Source of the DNA: Sulfurimonas sp.
GTDB taxonomy: Bacteria > Campylobacterota > Campylobacteria > Campylobacterales > Sulfurimonadaceae
Length of the DNA: 64,000 nt
Assembly (NCBI GenBank): GCA_021648285.1
Contig: JAKITC010000004.1
Span: 1 to 64,000, forward strand
Direction of reading: 5' to 3'
Shown: positions 1-9,700 of the stretch, one piece after another
How the letters are laid out: each line of letters opens with the position of its first letter
Numbering within the stretch: the stretch's first letter is position 1
Translations under genes and position numbers: made by a program
The notes under the pieces: model-generated
The model's input: the letters and a program-made list of their open reading frames with translations, nothing else
The model's database searches: none
What the model was told of the DNA's origin: nothing

Positions 1-1
1 A

Positions 2-529
2 ATGATGGCAGACTCAAGGTTTAGCAGAAGTAAAAAAGCAAAGCAAAAATTTTCTCATCTTCACATAGAAGAAAAGTCACTTTCTTCGAAAATAGAGCAT
101 ATAAAACTTTTTATTCATACGGTTGAAGAGGCAAAAGATATTGCAAAAATTCAGCTTCTGTTTCCAAAAACACTTCAGGCTAAAAAACTAAGAATCAATG
201 ATTCTATTGAGACTTTTTGGATAGAGGGTTATAAAATCCAGCTTGGTAAAAATGAAAAAGGAAATATTGAGCTTCTCCAAAACGCAAGAGCAAGAGATAT
301 CTGGATTCACATGAAAGACAGACCATCTGCACATGTAATCATTACAACAGACAAGCAAAACCTCCCTATAAACATCATAGAAGGAGCTGCAAGACTTTGT
401 GTAGATTTTACAATGTTTAATAAAGACAGGTTTTTGGTCGATTATACTCCCAGAAGAGAAGTTACTATTCAAAGTGGTGCGAATGTGCTGTACAATAAGT
501 ACAAAACTATAGAGATAGATACTAGATAG
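2..529 (+). CDS. NFACT-family protein (RqcH/Rqc2-like), C-terminal part, cut by window edge
   Basis: This is the C-terminal part of an NFACT (fibronectin-binding-like, RqcH/Rqc2) protein. These proteins act in ribosome-associated quality control, binding stalled large subunits with peptidyl-tRNA. The visible 175 residues contain the NFACT-R region: the segment around IWIHMKDRPSAHVII is the conserved core, and an acidic/lysine-rich helical stretch precedes it. Bacterial members are usually 430-570 residues, so the gene almost certainly begins before base 1 and the ATG at base 2 is probably an internal methionine. It ends 11 bases before the next ORF, which has its own strong ribosome binding site, so they may be co-transcribed. 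Confidence 0.8.
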   Translation: MMADSRFSRSKKAKQKFSHLHIEEKSLSSKIEHIKLFIHTVEEAKDIAKIQLLFPKTLQAKKLRINDSIETFWIEGYKIQLGKNEKGNIELLQNARARDIWIHMKDRPSAHVIITTDKQNLPINIIEGAARLCVDFTMFNKDRFLVDYTPRREVTIQSGANVLYNKYKTIEIDTR

Positions 530-540
530 GAGGGCTACAC

Positions 541-849
541 ATGGCTATTGGACCAGTTGGAAATGCTATTTATGTAAATCAGCAAACAGCCAGTGTTGCT
601 TCTATACAAAATGCTCACAGCAATCGTGTGGAATTTCAAAATATGGTAGCTCAAGCTGCCGCTCAGGAGAAAGAAAAAGAGGTTCTTGAAGTTCGTCCGA
701 CAGAAGAGAATCATGCCATTGATCCTGATAGAGAACATGAAAAAAATGAAGCGGAGCAAGAGACTGAGAGAAACGAGAAGCGTAAAAAATCCGATGAAGA
801 AACAGAGGAAGATAAAATTCCACTGCATAGATTAGATATTAAAGTCTGA
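541..849 (+). CDS. conserved hypothetical small charged protein
   Basis: I do not recognise a named family. The 102-residue product starts with an uncharged segment (MAIGPVGNAIYVNQQ) and becomes a strongly charged Glu/Lys/Arg helix from about residue 40 to 95, ending with a short LHRLDIKV tail. There is no signal peptide or membrane segment. The start is well supported by a GGAGGG ribosome binding site about 9 bases upstream of ATG 541. It sits between the NFACT gene and cdsA in the same direction. The neutral N-terminus plus a charged coil resembles small flagellar or adaptor-type proteins, but that is only a resemblance. Confidence 0.65.
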   Translation: MAIGPVGNAIYVNQQTASVASIQNAHSNRVEFQNMVAQAAAQEKEKEVLEVRPTEENHAIDPDREHEKNEAEQETERNEKRKKSDEETEEDKIPLHRLDIKV

Positions 850-887
850 TTGGTTATAATGAGCTTAATATTTAATCAGGGATAATT

Positions 888-1643
888 ATGAGTATATTTA
901 CAAGTTCTAAAGAGAGAGTTGTCACGGGGCTGACTCTTATTGCTACTGTATTGTTTATTGGCATAATCGATAATCTTTTCCTTATGTGGTTGGTTCTTGG
1001 TGCCATTTATATTTTAGCATTTAAAGAAGCACAAAAACTTTTCGATATAAAAGATGACTCTCTTGTATACTATGCAGGTGGGCTTTGGTTACTTGCAGGT
1101 ATTTATCCATATGGTGATGATCTTTTTGTTTTAGCAGGTGTAGCATATGGGGCTGCTGTTGCGTATGACAGAGAAATCACTTGGAAAAACTTTCTTCCAT
1201 TTATATACCCAACTGCCGGTATGCTTTTTATCTTTACAATGTACCAAGAGTATGGCGTGATGTCTCTTTTATGGCTTCTAGTAGTTGTAGCAATGACTGA
1301 TGTTGGAGCTTACGCAGTTGGTAAAAGCATGGGTAAAACACCTTTTAGTGAGACGAGCCCGAACAAAACTATGGAGGGTGTTGTCGGTGGAATAGCTGTT
1401 GCAACAATCAGTGGTATGTTCGTAGGTCTTGGAATTGTTGATTTAGGAATATCGTTTATTATATCTTTTATGGTTTCAACTAGTTCTATCTTTGGTGATC
1501 TGTTTGAGAGTTCATTAAAAAGAAGTGCTGACGTAAAAGATAGTGGAAATTTGCTTCCCGGTCATGGTGGTGTTCTTGACAGAATAGATGGTTATCTATT
1601 TGGTGCAATCGTAATGCTTATTCTTTTAAGAGGTTTGGTGTAG
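888..1643 (+). CDS. cdsA: phosphatidate cytidylyltransferase CdsA
   Basis: Integral membrane enzyme that makes CDP-diacylglycerol from phosphatidic acid and CTP, the branch point of phospholipid synthesis. The 251-residue protein has about seven hydrophobic segments and, near the C-terminus, the family signature: SSLKRSADVKD, then LPGHGGVLDRIDGYLFGA (about residues 208-240), carrying the metal-binding aspartates. Length fits the family. The stop TAG at 1641-1643 is followed immediately, in the same reading frame, by the dxr start, so the two are tightly coupled. The cdsA-dxr pairing is common in Campylobacterota. Confidence 0.95.
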   Translation: MSIFTSSKERVVTGLTLIATVLFIGIIDNLFLMWLVLGAIYILAFKEAQKLFDIKDDSLVYYAGGLWLLAGIYPYGDDLFVLAGVAYGAAVAYDREITWKNFLPFIYPTAGMLFIFTMYQEYGVMSLLWLLVVVAMTDVGAYAVGKSMGKTPFSETSPNKTMEGVVGGIAVATISGMFVGLGIVDLGISFIISFMVSTSSIFGDLFESSLKRSADVKDSGNLLPGHGGVLDRIDGYLFGAIVMLILLRGLV

Positions 1644-2711
1644 TTGGTACTACTAGGCTGCACAGGCTCTATCGGTGTAAACACACTCCAAATTGCTAAA
1701 AAATTCTCCCTACATGTAGAAGTTTTAGTATGTGGAAAAAATATAGAACTTCTTAATAAACAAATTTTAGAGCACTCTCCTAAAGTTGTAGTTATCTCAG
1801 ATAAGGAAGAGATCTATAAAGTAAATCATAACAATGTTTTTTATGGTCCAGAAAGTATTTTAAAAGTTATAGAAGATTCTAAAAGTGATTTGGTTGTAAA
1901 TGCACTTGTCGGTTTTTTAGGTCTTCGTCCAACATTGACTTCTATCGCTTGCGGCAAAAAAGTAGCGCTTGCAAATAAAGAATCACTTGTAGCTTGTGGA
2001 GATTTTATAGATATAAGTAAAATCCAACCTATAGACTCTGAGCATTTTGGTCTTTGGTATTTGATGCAAGATAGACCTGTAGAGAAGATGATTATCACGG
2101 CAAGCGGTGGAGCATTTCGTGACTGGGATTTGGACAGACTTCAAAACGCTACTCTAGCAGATACCCAAAAACATCCAAACTGGTCTATGGGACAAAAAAT
2201 AACCATAGACTCTGCGACCATGGTAAACAAGATGTTTGAACTACTGGAGGCCAGATGGCTTTTTGGCGAGGGCAAATATGATGCAATTATCGAGACAAAG
2301 TCACTTATTCACGCACTAATAGATTTCAGAGATGGATCTACTACTGCACATTTTGCACATGCAAGTATGCAACTGCCAATTGCTTTTGCCCTAAATCAAA
2401 AAATGCAAGAGAATATTTTAGGGCATGTAGATCTACTTAAAGTTGGTTCACTAGAGTTCCGTGAGATTACTACTGACAGATATCCGATTTGGCATATTAG
2501 AGAAGAGCTTCTAAAAAATCCAGCTCGCGGCGCGGTTGTAAATGCTGCAAATGAAGTGGCAATCGAAAAATTTATAAACAAAGAGATAGGCTTTATGGAT
2601 ATTAGTAAAACTATCATAAATGCTTTTGAGAAGTTTACAGAGTTGCCAAAAAGTGTTGATGATATTTTTATGATTGATGCAGAAGTTAGAAAATATTCGA
2701 GAGTAAAATGA
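1644..2711 (+). CDS. dxr: 1-deoxy-D-xylulose 5-phosphate reductoisomerase Dxr (IspC)
   Basis: Second step of the MEP isoprenoid pathway, converting DXP to MEP with NADPH and a divalent metal. The N-terminal dinucleotide-binding motif is LLGCTGSIG, the active-site region has ASGGAFRDW and GQKITIDSATMVNK, and the metal-binding acidic residues lie in FELLEARWLF. At 355 residues it matches the short epsilonproteobacterial form. The start must be TTG 1644, because the codon just before is the in-frame cdsA stop and the NADPH motif begins within a few residues. The last four bases overlap the next gene as ATGA. Confidence 0.95.
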   Translation: MVLLGCTGSIGVNTLQIAKKFSLHVEVLVCGKNIELLNKQILEHSPKVVVISDKEEIYKVNHNNVFYGPESILKVIEDSKSDLVVNALVGFLGLRPTLTSIACGKKVALANKESLVACGDFIDISKIQPIDSEHFGLWYLMQDRPVEKMIITASGGAFRDWDLDRLQNATLADTQKHPNWSMGQKITIDSATMVNKMFELLEARWLFGEGKYDAIIETKSLIHALIDFRDGSTTAHFAHASMQLPIAFALNQKMQENILGHVDLLKVGSLEFREITTDRYPIWHIREELLKNPARGAVVNAANEVAIEKFINKEIGFMDISKTIINAFEKFTELPKSVDDIFMIDAEVRKYSRVK

Positions 2712-3703
2712 ACTATATAGGTTCAAAATCCAGATTATCTTCTTGGATAAAAGATGAAGTGATAAAAGTTGTTGGAGAAGATTTGTCTGACAAAGTGTTT
2801 TGTGACATGTTCGCAGGTACCGGTATAGTCGGTCGGTCATTTAAAAAAGATGTAAAAAGAGTTATTAGCAATGATTTGGAACACTACAGCTTTGTTTTAA
2901 ACAAAAATTACATTCAAAATCATGAAGAGATAGAAGATAAAGATAAATATATTGATGAGCTCAATAACCTGCCTTTGATTGAAAATGGTTTTATATATCA
3001 AAATTACTGCATGGGAAGTGGAAGCCAGAGACAGTACTTTAGTGACAATAACGGTAAAAAGATAGATACAATCAGGAAAAAAATAGGTGAGTGGAAAGAG
3101 ACTCAAAAAATAAGCAGTAACTTATACTACTTTTTACTAACCTCACTTCTTGAGAGTGCTGATAAAGTTGCAAATACAGCTTCCGTATATGAGGCATTTT
3201 TAAAAACAATCAAAAAACCTGCATTAAAAGAGTTGGAGTTGCTTCCCGCAAATTTTATTTTAAATAAAAACCATCATGAAGTTTTTAATGAAGATTCTAA
3301 TGAGTTGATTAAAAGAATTAGTGGGGATATACTATATCTTGATCCACCATACAATCATAGACAGTACAGTTCTAAATATCATATTTTGAACACTATAACT
3401 CTTTGTGATGAATTTACTCCTCAAGGCAAAACTGGACTGAGAGAGTATAACCGTTCAAACTACTCTAAAAAACGAAAAGTTCATGATAGTTTTGAAGAGT
3501 TGATTACTAATGCTAAATTCAAGTATATTTTTCTAAGCTATAACAATGAGGGTTTAATGAGTGAAGAGGATGTTAAAGAGATAATGCAAAAGTATGGTGA
3601 TTACTCTTTAGTAAAAAAAAAGTATAAACGATTTAAAGTACAGATGAACAAAAACAAAAAAAAAAAAACATTTGAATATCTGCATATTTTGGAAAAATTA
3701 TAA
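2708..3703 (+). CDS. D12-class N6-adenine DNA methyltransferase, possibly phase variable
   Basis: Solitary adenine methyltransferase of the Dam/D12 class (331 residues). The N-terminal SAM-binding region shows NYIGSKSRLSSWI followed by CDMFAGTGIVGRSF (motifs X and I); the catalytic motif IV is YLDPPYNHRQYSS at about residue 216. The order motif I then DPPY is the alpha class. Recognition sequence cannot be read from the sequence. It overlaps the dxr stop (ATGA) and is followed without gap by a 41-codon ORF. A run of 13 A (3656-3668) lies 11-12 codons from the end, just before the conserved C-terminal FEYLHIL strand, so slippage would replace that strand. It sits in the otherwise conserved dxr-tsaD interval and appears inserted. 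No partner endonuclease of its own is apparent. Confidence 0.85.
   Translation: MNYIGSKSRLSSWIKDEVIKVVGEDLSDKVFCDMFAGTGIVGRSFKKDVKRVISNDLEHYSFVLNKNYIQNHEEIEDKDKYIDELNNLPLIENGFIYQNYCMGSGSQRQYFSDNNGKKIDTIRKKIGEWKETQKISSNLYYFLLTSLLESADKVANTASVYEAFLKTIKKPALKELELLPANFILNKNHHEVFNEDSNELIKRISGDILYLDPPYNHRQYSSKYHILNTITLCDEFTPQGKTGLREYNRSNYSKKRKVHDSFEELITNAKFKYIFLSYNNEGLMSEEDVKEIMQKYGDYSLVKKKYKRFKVQMNKNKKKKTFEYLHILEKL
3656..3668 (+). repeat. A13 homopolymer inside methyltransferase gene
   Basis: Thirteen consecutive A residues lie in codons for a poly-Lys stretch near the methyltransferase C-terminus. Read directly: insertion of one A gives a stop after K-N-I; deletion of one A gives a different 16-17 residue tail that runs into the next ATG. 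Such tracts are typical slippage sites in Campylobacterota. Confidence 0.85.
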
Positions 3704-3829
3704 ATGAAAGAAAATATTGAACAAGCAACAAGCGGTGGTGATTTTTTTGTTTGGGGCATTATGTTTGGTCTACTTGTAGTAGTAGCCATAGGTTTAGCTC
3801 TTTGGGATATAAAGAGTCGAAAGGAATAA
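3704..3829 (+). CDS. 41-aa single-pass membrane peptide (not in ORF track)
   Basis: A short ORF with ATG directly after the methyltransferase stop (TAAATG) encodes 41 residues: a polar N-terminus (MKENIEQATSGGD), one clear transmembrane helix (about residues 14-34, FFVWGIMFGLLVVVAIGLAL) and a basic tail (WDIKSRKE) that suggests the C-terminus stays in the cytoplasm. I do not recognise it. Its abutting start suggests translation by re-initiation from the upstream gene, so slippage in the A13 tract could alter its expression. It might belong to the ancestral dxr-tsaD operon or to the inserted methyltransferase. Confidence 0.55.
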   Translation: MKENIEQATSGGDFFVWGIMFGLLVVVAIGLALWDIKSRKE

Positions 3830-3966
3830 GAAAAAGTTTATGTATTATGGTAAAATTCAATTTACTAATTGTAAATTTACACAAAAATATGACATTTTGT
3901 CATGTTTCTACTATATTAACTATTATATGAACTAAGATAAATAAAAATAAATGGAGCTAAATACAA

Positions 3967-6900
3967 ATGAATTCGTATCAAAATGATTTGATAGCTAAAC
4001 TACAGTTTACTCCAAAAGAAAACAGTAAAGATATTTATCAAAAAAAGTATTCGAATCATGATGATTATATTCTAGAAATAGATTTAAATAAAAATAGTAT
4101 CAAATTTGGTAATAGTATTTTTTTTAATGACTCAAAAAACTCCACTCAAAAAATCACAAAAGCAGAAGATTTAATTGTACTAGAGTGTGTCGATAGACTT
4201 TTAACCAAAGGTTACAATCCAAAAAATATTATACTAGAAAAAGTTTATCCAAGCGGACATGGAACAAGTGGAAGACTTGATATTTTAGTAACTCATGATG
4301 ATAATTCTGCATACATGATGATTGAGTGCAAAACTTGGGGTAAAGAATTTGATACAGCGTTTAAAAAACTAAATAAAGACGGCGGACAACTTTTTACATA
4401 TTTTCAACAAGATAAAGATGCTGAAGTTTTAGTCTTATATGCCTCACAATTAAATAGTGGTGAGATAGAGTATACAAATCAAATCGTAAAAATAGAAGAA
4501 GAATACAGAGCAACAAGTAATGTTAAAGATTTTTTTGATAGATGGAATAAACTACCAAAAAACAATGGTATTTTTGAGTCTTACACAAGCTCTTATGAAT
4601 TTATAAGTAAAGCCCTAACAAAAGAAGATTTAAAGGCTTTAAAGCAAGAAGATAGCAGTCTTATATTTAATAGATTTTTAGAAATTCTAAGACATAATGT
4701 TGTATCCGATAAACCAAATGCTTTTAACAAAATATTTACTCTATTTTTATGTAAAATAATAGATGAAGATAGGCTTGATGATGAAGAGCTTCATTTTCAA
4801 TGGCTTGATGGTGTTGATGATGATATATCTTTTCAAAAAAGATTATCTGACCTCTATAATCGTGGTATGAAAGAATTACTAGAAAAAAATGTTACTGATA
4901 TTAGTGATAGTGAATTTGATAAACGCTTTGCACAAGTTGATGATAAATATAAAGATGAGTTTAAAGAAATACTTACAGAGATAAGACTAAAGAAAAATAA
5001 TGAATTTGCTATAAAAGAGGTGTTTGATGATGACTCTTTTAAAGAGAATGCAATCGTTGTAAAAGAGATAGTAGAGTTACTTCAAACCTATCAAATTAGA
5101 TATAACTATAGACAACAATTCTTAAGTGACTTTTTTGAACAATTATTGACGACGGGACTTAAACAAGAATCTGGACAATTTTTTACACCTGTGCCTATTG
5201 CAAGATTTATACTAAAAAGTATGCCGATTAACAGTATTATTGGGGAAAAAATTCAAAGTGGAGATAAGGATGATTTGTTACCTGCTATTATTGACTATAG
5301 TGCAGGTAGTGGACACTTTATAACTGAATCTATGGAAGAGGTTCAGAAATATATAGATACAATTGATGATAGTAGTCTTAAATCTACAACTAAAAAAACT
5401 ATAGCTTATTGGAAAAATTCTAAATATGATTGGGCGGAAGATTATGTATACGCTATCGAGAAAGATTATAGACTTGTAAAGACTGCAAAAGTTAGTTGCT
5501 ATCTGCATGGAGATGGCTTAGCTAAAGTAATTCACGGAGATGGATTAGCAGACTTTTCAACTGCAAAAGAGTATAAAGACAGACTTACTAAAGTTGACAA
5601 GACTTACCCACAAGACAATAAGCAGTTTGATATTATAGTTTCAAACCCTCCATACTCTGTATCTGCTTTTAAAGGTATGATGGATAGTGAAAAATCAAAA
5701 AAGAACTTTGAGCTTTTTGATAGGTTGACAGATCAAAGTAGTGAGATAGAAACTCTTTTTATTGAGCGGACAAAACAGCTTTTAAAAGATGGTGGAATTG
5801 CTGGTATTATTTTACCAAGCAGTATTTTAAGTAATAGTGGAATCTATACAAAAACAAGAGAAATAATATTTAAATACTTTGATATCGTAAGTATCACAGA
5901 GCTTGGTTCAAATACTTTTATGGCAACTGGAACAAACACCGTAGTCCTATTTTTGAGAAGAAAAAACAATGCCGACCATATAAATATAAAAGCATCGGTA
6001 GATAAACTTTTTGACAGTAAAAAAGATATAACAATAAATGGAATTGAAAATTCATTGAAAAAGTACATAAGTCATGTATGGGAAGATATAGATTTAGATG
6101 ATTATTTAACACTGTTAAATAAAACTCCAAATGACAAAATAAAAGCTAATGAGTTATATCAGGAATACGATAAAAAGCTTGGTGATATTGAAAAGATAAT
6201 AACTCTTGAAAATGAAAAACTTTTTTATTTTATAAGTGCATATCCTCAAAAAGTAACTTTAGTAAAAACTGGTGAGAAAAAAGAAGAAAAGAAATTTTTA
6301 GGTTATGAGTTTAGTGCCAGAAGAGGAAGTGAGGGTATCCATCCGATTCAAAGAGGTAAAACTATAGATGAGTGTACGTCTCTGTATGATGAAACTTCTT
6401 ATACAAATAGCTTAAAAACAAATAGTTATATATATAGTGCTTTTAATGGTGAGTTTAAAGATATAGATGAAAGTTTGAAAAATAATATCTCTTATATTGA
6501 TTTAGTAGATATGATGACTTTTGATAGAGTTGATTTTGAAAAAAATATCTCTTTAAGTGTTAAAAAAAAAGTAAAGATTGAGACTAAGTGGGAAGTGAAA
6601 AGTTTTTCAGATGTAATAAATATTGAATATGGAACAAGAATAATTAAAAAGAATACAGATGGCTCTTTATATCCAGTTTATGGTGGTGGTGGAGAGACAT
6701 TTAAATCAGATGAGTTTAATCGTGAAGATAGAGTTGTAATATCAAGATTTGGTATGTCGCGGTATTGTGTGAGACAAGTAAAGAGCAAGTTTTTTTTAAA
6801 TGACTCTGGTTTTACAATACAACCTAAAGATGGAAATGTTTTATTATTTAAATATTTAGATAGATATTTATTTTCTATAGAAGAATATATTTATTTATGT

Positions 6901-7656
6901 GGAAGAGGTGTTGCTCAAAAAAATATTGATATGGAACAGTTTAATAACATTAAAATTCCACTACCTCCAAAAGATATTCAAGAAAAAATTGTACAAGAAA
7001 TTGAATCATTGGAGATGCAAGAAAAGAAAATTAATGCAAATATTAAAATTTTTAATAATAACATTTCAATCTTAATAAATAATTGTAGTTCAAATAAGAA
7101 AGTAAAATTAGAAAATATATCTTCTATGCTAAAAAGAGGAAAATCAGCAAAATATGGTGATAGTAGTATTCAGATTATAAAATCAGGACAGGCTAGAGGA
7201 TATAAAAAGTTTGATTTTACAGATAAACATTTTGTAGATGAGAGGTTTATTTTAGATGAAAGACAACTTCAAAAAGGTGATGTTCTTATCAACTCCTCTG
7301 GTGTTGGGACTGCTGGGAGAGTAACTCTCTTTGATTTAGATGGTGACTTTGTTGTTGATAGTCATGTGAGTATTTTAAGAGCTAATCCTAGTATAGCGTT
7401 ACCAGATTTTATTTTATATAGTCTTGCAAATATTGGTTTTAAAAACATTGAAGCTATGGCAACAGGACAAAGTGGACAGATAGAACTTTCTTTGATAATT
7501 ATACAAAATATAAAAATTTCATTACCATCAATTGAAGAACAAAAAAAGATAGTAAGTAAAATAGAAGCTATAGAAAAAAAGATAAAAATAAAAGAGGAAG
7601 AGTTAGCTAAAATTCCTCAACAAAAAGAAGAGATACTGGACAAATATTTAAAATGA
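3967..7656 (+). CDS. single-chain Type IIG/IIB-like restriction-modification-specificity enzyme
   Basis: A 1229-residue fusion with, in order: an N-terminal PD-(D/E)XK-type nuclease (D105 in GRLDILV, E120 and K122 in IECK); a helical linker; an N6-adenine gamma-class methyltransferase of HsdM type (SAM motif DYSAGSGH at 443-450, catalytic NPPY at 560-563); and an HsdS-like specificity region with two target recognition domains (starting near W875 and near residue 1045), each ending in a coiled helix. No helicase motifs are seen, so it is not Type I HsdR or Type ISP. This domain order and size match AloI/CjeI-type enzymes that recognise a bipartite site and cut beside it. The ATG follows a 137-base AT-rich gap; the 3' end overlaps tsaD by ATGA. 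Confidence 0.88.
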   Translation: MNSYQNDLIAKLQFTPKENSKDIYQKKYSNHDDYILEIDLNKNSIKFGNSIFFNDSKNSTQKITKAEDLIVLECVDRLLTKGYNPKNIILEKVYPSGHGTSGRLDILVTHDDNSAYMMIECKTWGKEFDTAFKKLNKDGGQLFTYFQQDKDAEVLVLYASQLNSGEIEYTNQIVKIEEEYRATSNVKDFFDRWNKLPKNNGIFESYTSSYEFISKALTKEDLKALKQEDSSLIFNRFLEILRHNVVSDKPNAFNKIFTLFLCKIIDEDRLDDEELHFQWLDGVDDDISFQKRLSDLYNRGMKELLEKNVTDISDSEFDKRFAQVDDKYKDEFKEILTEIRLKKNNEFAIKEVFDDDSFKENAIVVKEIVELLQTYQIRYNYRQQFLSDFFEQLLTTGLKQESGQFFTPVPIARFILKSMPINSIIGEKIQSGDKDDLLPAIIDYSAGSGHFITESMEEVQKYIDTIDDSSLKSTTKKTIAYWKNSKYDWAEDYVYAIEKDYRLVKTAKVSCYLHGDGLAKVIHGDGLADFSTAKEYKDRLTKVDKTYPQDNKQFDIIVSNPPYSVSAFKGMMDSEKSKKNFELFDRLTDQSSEIETLFIERTKQLLKDGGIAGIILPSSILSNSGIYTKTREIIFKYFDIVSITELGSNTFMATGTNTVVLFLRRKNNADHINIKASVDKLFDSKKDITINGIENSLKKYISHVWEDIDLDDYLTLLNKTPNDKIKANELYQEYDKKLGDIEKIITLENEKLFYFISAYPQKVTLVKTGEKKEEKKFLGYEFSARRGSEGIHPIQRGKTIDECTSLYDETSYTNSLKTNSYIYSAFNGEFKDIDESLKNNISYIDLVDMMTFDRVDFEKNISLSVKKKVKIETKWEVKSFSDVINIEYGTRIIKKNTDGSLYPVYGGGGETFKSDEFNREDRVVISRFGMSRYCVRQVKSKFFLNDSGFTIQPKDGNVLLFKYLDRYLFSIEEYIYLCGRGVAQKNIDMEQFNNIKIPLPPKDIQEKIVQEIESLEMQEKKINANIKIFNNNISILINNCSSNKKVKLENISSMLKRGKSAKYGDSSIQIIKSGQARGYKKFDFTDKHFVDERFILDERQLQKGDVLINSSGVGTAGRVTLFDLDGDFVVDSHVSILRANPSIALPDFILYSLANIGFKNIEAMATGQSGQIELSLIIIQNIKISLPSIEEQKKIVSKIEAIEKKIKIKEEELAKIPQQKEEILDKYLK

Positions 7657-8630
7657 TTCTAAGTATAGAAAGTTCATGTGATGACAGTGCAATTGCCATA
7701 ACAGATATAAAAACAAAAAAACTTCTTTTTCATAAAAAAATATCTCAAGAATTAGAACACTCTGTTTATGGGGGTGTAGTCCCAGAACTTGCTGCAAGAC
7801 TCCACGCAGAAGCCCTCCCTAAAATACTTGAAGAATGCAGAGCATACTTTAAAGACTTAAAAGCCGTAGCTGTTACATCAACTCCGGGACTCGCTGTAAC
7901 CTTAGTTGAGGGTGTGACTATGGCAAAGGCTATATCTGTTGCACTTGGTATTCCAATGATTGGTGTAAATCATCTTATCGGGCATATCTACTCTTTGTTT
8001 ATAGAAAAAGAAACTCAGTTCCCACTAACGGTTCTTTTAGTCTCTGGCGGACATACCCAAGTAATGGAAGTTAAAAGCCTAGAGCAAATCGAGACAGTTG
8101 CAAAAAGTATGGATGACAGTTTTGGTGAGAGTTTTGACAAGTGTGCAAAAATGATGGGACTTGGCTACCCTGGCGGTCCGCTTATTCAAGAGTTGGCGAA
8201 GGGTGGCGATAGAAAGAGGTACAACTTCACTATTCCTCTATCACAGTCACCACTTATAGCTTTTTCATACTCAGGACTTAAAAATGCAGTCAGGCTTGCG
8301 GTTGAAAAAGCGACTGAAGAAGATTATAAAGATATTGCGGCTTCGTTTGAACATATAGCATCAGCTCATTTAATTCAGAAGTTAAAAAAGTATTTTAAAG
8401 ATGTCCACCCTAAAACATTTGCCATAGTTGGCGGAGCGAGTGCAAACTTATACTTGAGAGCTCAGATAGAAGAACTTCTAAAACCACATAATGCTAAACT
8501 TCTTTTAAGTGAACTCAAATACTGCTCAGACAATGCAGCTATGATTGGAAGAGTAGCTATAGAAATGTATGAAAAAAAAATGTTTAGTTCCTTAGATGAA
8601 TTAGAGATATCTCCTAAAAGTAAGCTATGA
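7653..8630 (+). CDS. tsaD: tRNA N6-adenosine threonylcarbamoyltransferase TsaD
   Basis: Makes the t6A37 modification in ANN-decoding tRNAs, together with TsaB/TsaC/TsaE. The 325-residue protein begins directly with the ASKHA fold motif LSIESSCDD; metal-binding histidines are H107 and H111 in NHLIGH; SGGHTQV and [10 protein letters not shown] are also visible. Length is typical. It starts within the stop of the restriction-modification gene (ATGA), so its translation may now depend on that gene, although in related genomes it usually follows dxr directly. The product is essential in most bacteria. Confidence 0.95.
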   Translation: MILSIESSCDDSAIAITDIKTKKLLFHKKISQELEHSVYGGVVPELAARLHAEALPKILEECRAYFKDLKAVAVTSTPGLAVTLVEGVTMAKAISVALGIPMIGVNHLIGHIYSLFIEKETQFPLTVLLVSGGHTQVMEVKSLEQIETVAKSMDDSFGESFDKCAKMMGLGYPGGPLIQELAKGGDRKRYNFTIPLSQSPLIAFSYSGLKNAVRLAVEKATEEDYKDIAASFEHIASAHLIQKLKKYFKDVHPKTFAIVGGASANLYLRAQIEELLKPHNAKLLLSELKYCSDNAAMIGRVAIEMYEKKMFSSLDELEISPKSKL

Positions 8631-8659
8631 TCTTAAATAAAACTTAATCTAAAATATTT

Positions 8660-8700
8660 TATAATCTAAATAAGAGTAATTTCATCCGATTTAGATTATA
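8660..8700. promoter_or_regulatory. 12-bp inverted repeat overlapping the tpx promoter
   Basis: TATAATCTAAAT (8660-8671) and its exact reverse complement ATTTAGATTATA (8689-8700) are separated by 17 bases, with a further near-copy TTAATCTAAAAT at 8644-8655. A -10-like TATACT at 8697-8702 lies on the downstream arm. There is no U-tract, so an operator for a tpx regulator (for example a peroxide sensor) is more likely than a terminator. Confidence 0.5.
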
Positions 8701-8741
8701 CTTCGCTCAACAAATAAATAATTAAAAAACAAGGAGCCAAA

Positions 8742-9245
8742 ATGGCAACTACAAAATTCAAAGGTACAGACGTAGAGTTATTAGGAAATGAAGTAAATGT
8801 CGGAGACAAAGCACCAGCAATAACTGTTGTAAACTCTGACGGTTTAGGTGATGTTACAGTTGGTGGTGCTCAAGGGCAAAAACAACTTATCATCGTTGTT
8901 CCTTCTTTAGATACTGGTGTATGTGCTACTGAAACTCGTAATTTCAATGCTAAAGTTGCAAATTTAGAGGGTGTTCAAGCTACGATCGTTTCTCTTGACT
9001 TACCATTTGCATCCGGAAGATTTTGTGCAGCTGAAGGTATTGATAAGTTAACTGTTACTTCTGACTTCAGAAACAAAGATTTCGCAAACGCTTATGGTGT
9101 ACTTCTTGGTGGTTCAGTTCTTGCTGGTGTTACTTGTAGAGCAATCTTCGTTGTTGATGCTGATGGTGTTGTAACTTACAAAGAAATCGTTCCAGAAATC
9201 ACTGAAGAGCCTAACTACGACGCTGCAATCGCTGCAGTTAGTTAA
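8742..9245 (+). CDS. tpx: thiol peroxidase Tpx (atypical 2-Cys peroxiredoxin)
   Basis: Reduces peroxides with electrons from thioredoxin. The 167-residue sequence contains the peroxidatic Cys61 in SLDTGVCATETR and the resolving Cys95 in GRFCAAEG, the arrangement that defines Tpx. The ribosome binding site AAGGAG precedes ATG 8742 by about 7 bases. It appears monocistronic: its own promoter with an inverted repeat lies upstream and two stem-loops follow. Codon use is noticeably more regular (many GGT/GCT/GTT codons) than in neighbouring genes, consistent with high expression. Confidence 0.95.
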   Translation: MATTKFKGTDVELLGNEVNVGDKAPAITVVNSDGLGDVTVGGAQGQKQLIIVVPSLDTGVCATETRNFNAKVANLEGVQATIVSLDLPFASGRFCAAEGIDKLTVTSDFRNKDFANAYGVLLGGSVLAGVTCRAIFVVDADGVVTYKEIVPEITEEPNYDAAIAAVS

Positions 9246-9332
9246 GCGACTAAATCGCGATACATGCGAGGCACTAAATGCCGAGTCGTATAAGCGATAA
9301 GATATATTTGACATAACTAAAAGATAATTATT

Positions 9333-9358
9333 AAAGCTATCTCCTCCTAGGTAGCTTT
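9333..9358 (+). terminator. stem-loop downstream of tpx
   Basis: AAAGCTA and TAGCTTT form a 7-bp stem around a 12-base loop. It lies immediately before a second, stronger hairpin and may add to termination of tpx. Confidence 0.4.
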
Positions 9359-9360
9359 AT

Positions 9361-9385
9361 GGGGTATTTGCCGATGCCCCTTTTT
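9361..9385 (+). terminator. rho-independent terminator after tpx
   Basis: GGGGTAT and ATGCCCC pair (with one G-T) around TTGCCG, followed directly by TTTTT. This is a standard intrinsic terminator for the tpx transcript. Confidence 0.75.
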
Positions 9386-9425
9386 AAATAAAATAAGGTG
9401 ATGATCTCATTTTATTTCTCCTTCT

Positions 9426-9443
9426 TTAGGGCTTATGCCCTAA
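9426..9443. repeat. perfect 7-bp hairpin
   Basis: TTAGGGC, loop TTAT, GCCCTAA. It lies in the non-coding gap between tpx and the arsenic cluster and has no clear U-tract. It could be a leftover terminator or repeat element. Confidence 0.4.
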
Positions 9444-9479
9444 GTAGTTTTCAAACTTATATTTTTTACTTAAGATATA

Positions 9480-9700
9480 CTACCCCAATAAGTCAAGACA
9501 ACTTTTTTTAAAATCTAATTCTTTTTTAGACCTGTTACTTTATGCCCCAATTTCAACTAATTTATCATAATCCTTATTATTGATTTTTAAACTATCATAA
9601 TAAGAACTCATTGGTTTTTTATAAGCTAAAGTTCTTTGAAATCTTATTGTTATTAGAAAAAGTATGTCTTTTTTATATTTTAGTCCTTATTTAAGCTATT
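9480..9700 (-). pseudogene. decayed IS3-like transposase 3' end
   Basis: The minus strand from about 9655 to the stop at 9540-9542 reads IRFQRTLAYKKPMSSYYDSL..., which resembles the C-terminal end of IS3-type OrfB integrases (N-x-x-R-x-x-x-x-L-x-Y-K-x-P). The frame breaks upstream near an asparagine-rich stretch. Just beyond the stop, TACCCCAATAAGTCAAGACA (about 9481-9500) resembles an IS3-family terminal repeat in the expected place and orientation. I read this as an IS remnant next to the arsenic genes. A family assignment from such a short piece is tentative. The rest of this 490-base gap holds the tpx terminators. Confidence 0.45.

Noticed and set aside
6562-6570. A9 tract in the R-M-S gene as a phase-variation site
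   Set aside because: Short A runs are common in this AT-rich sequence; nine is not long enough to claim it beside the A13 tract.
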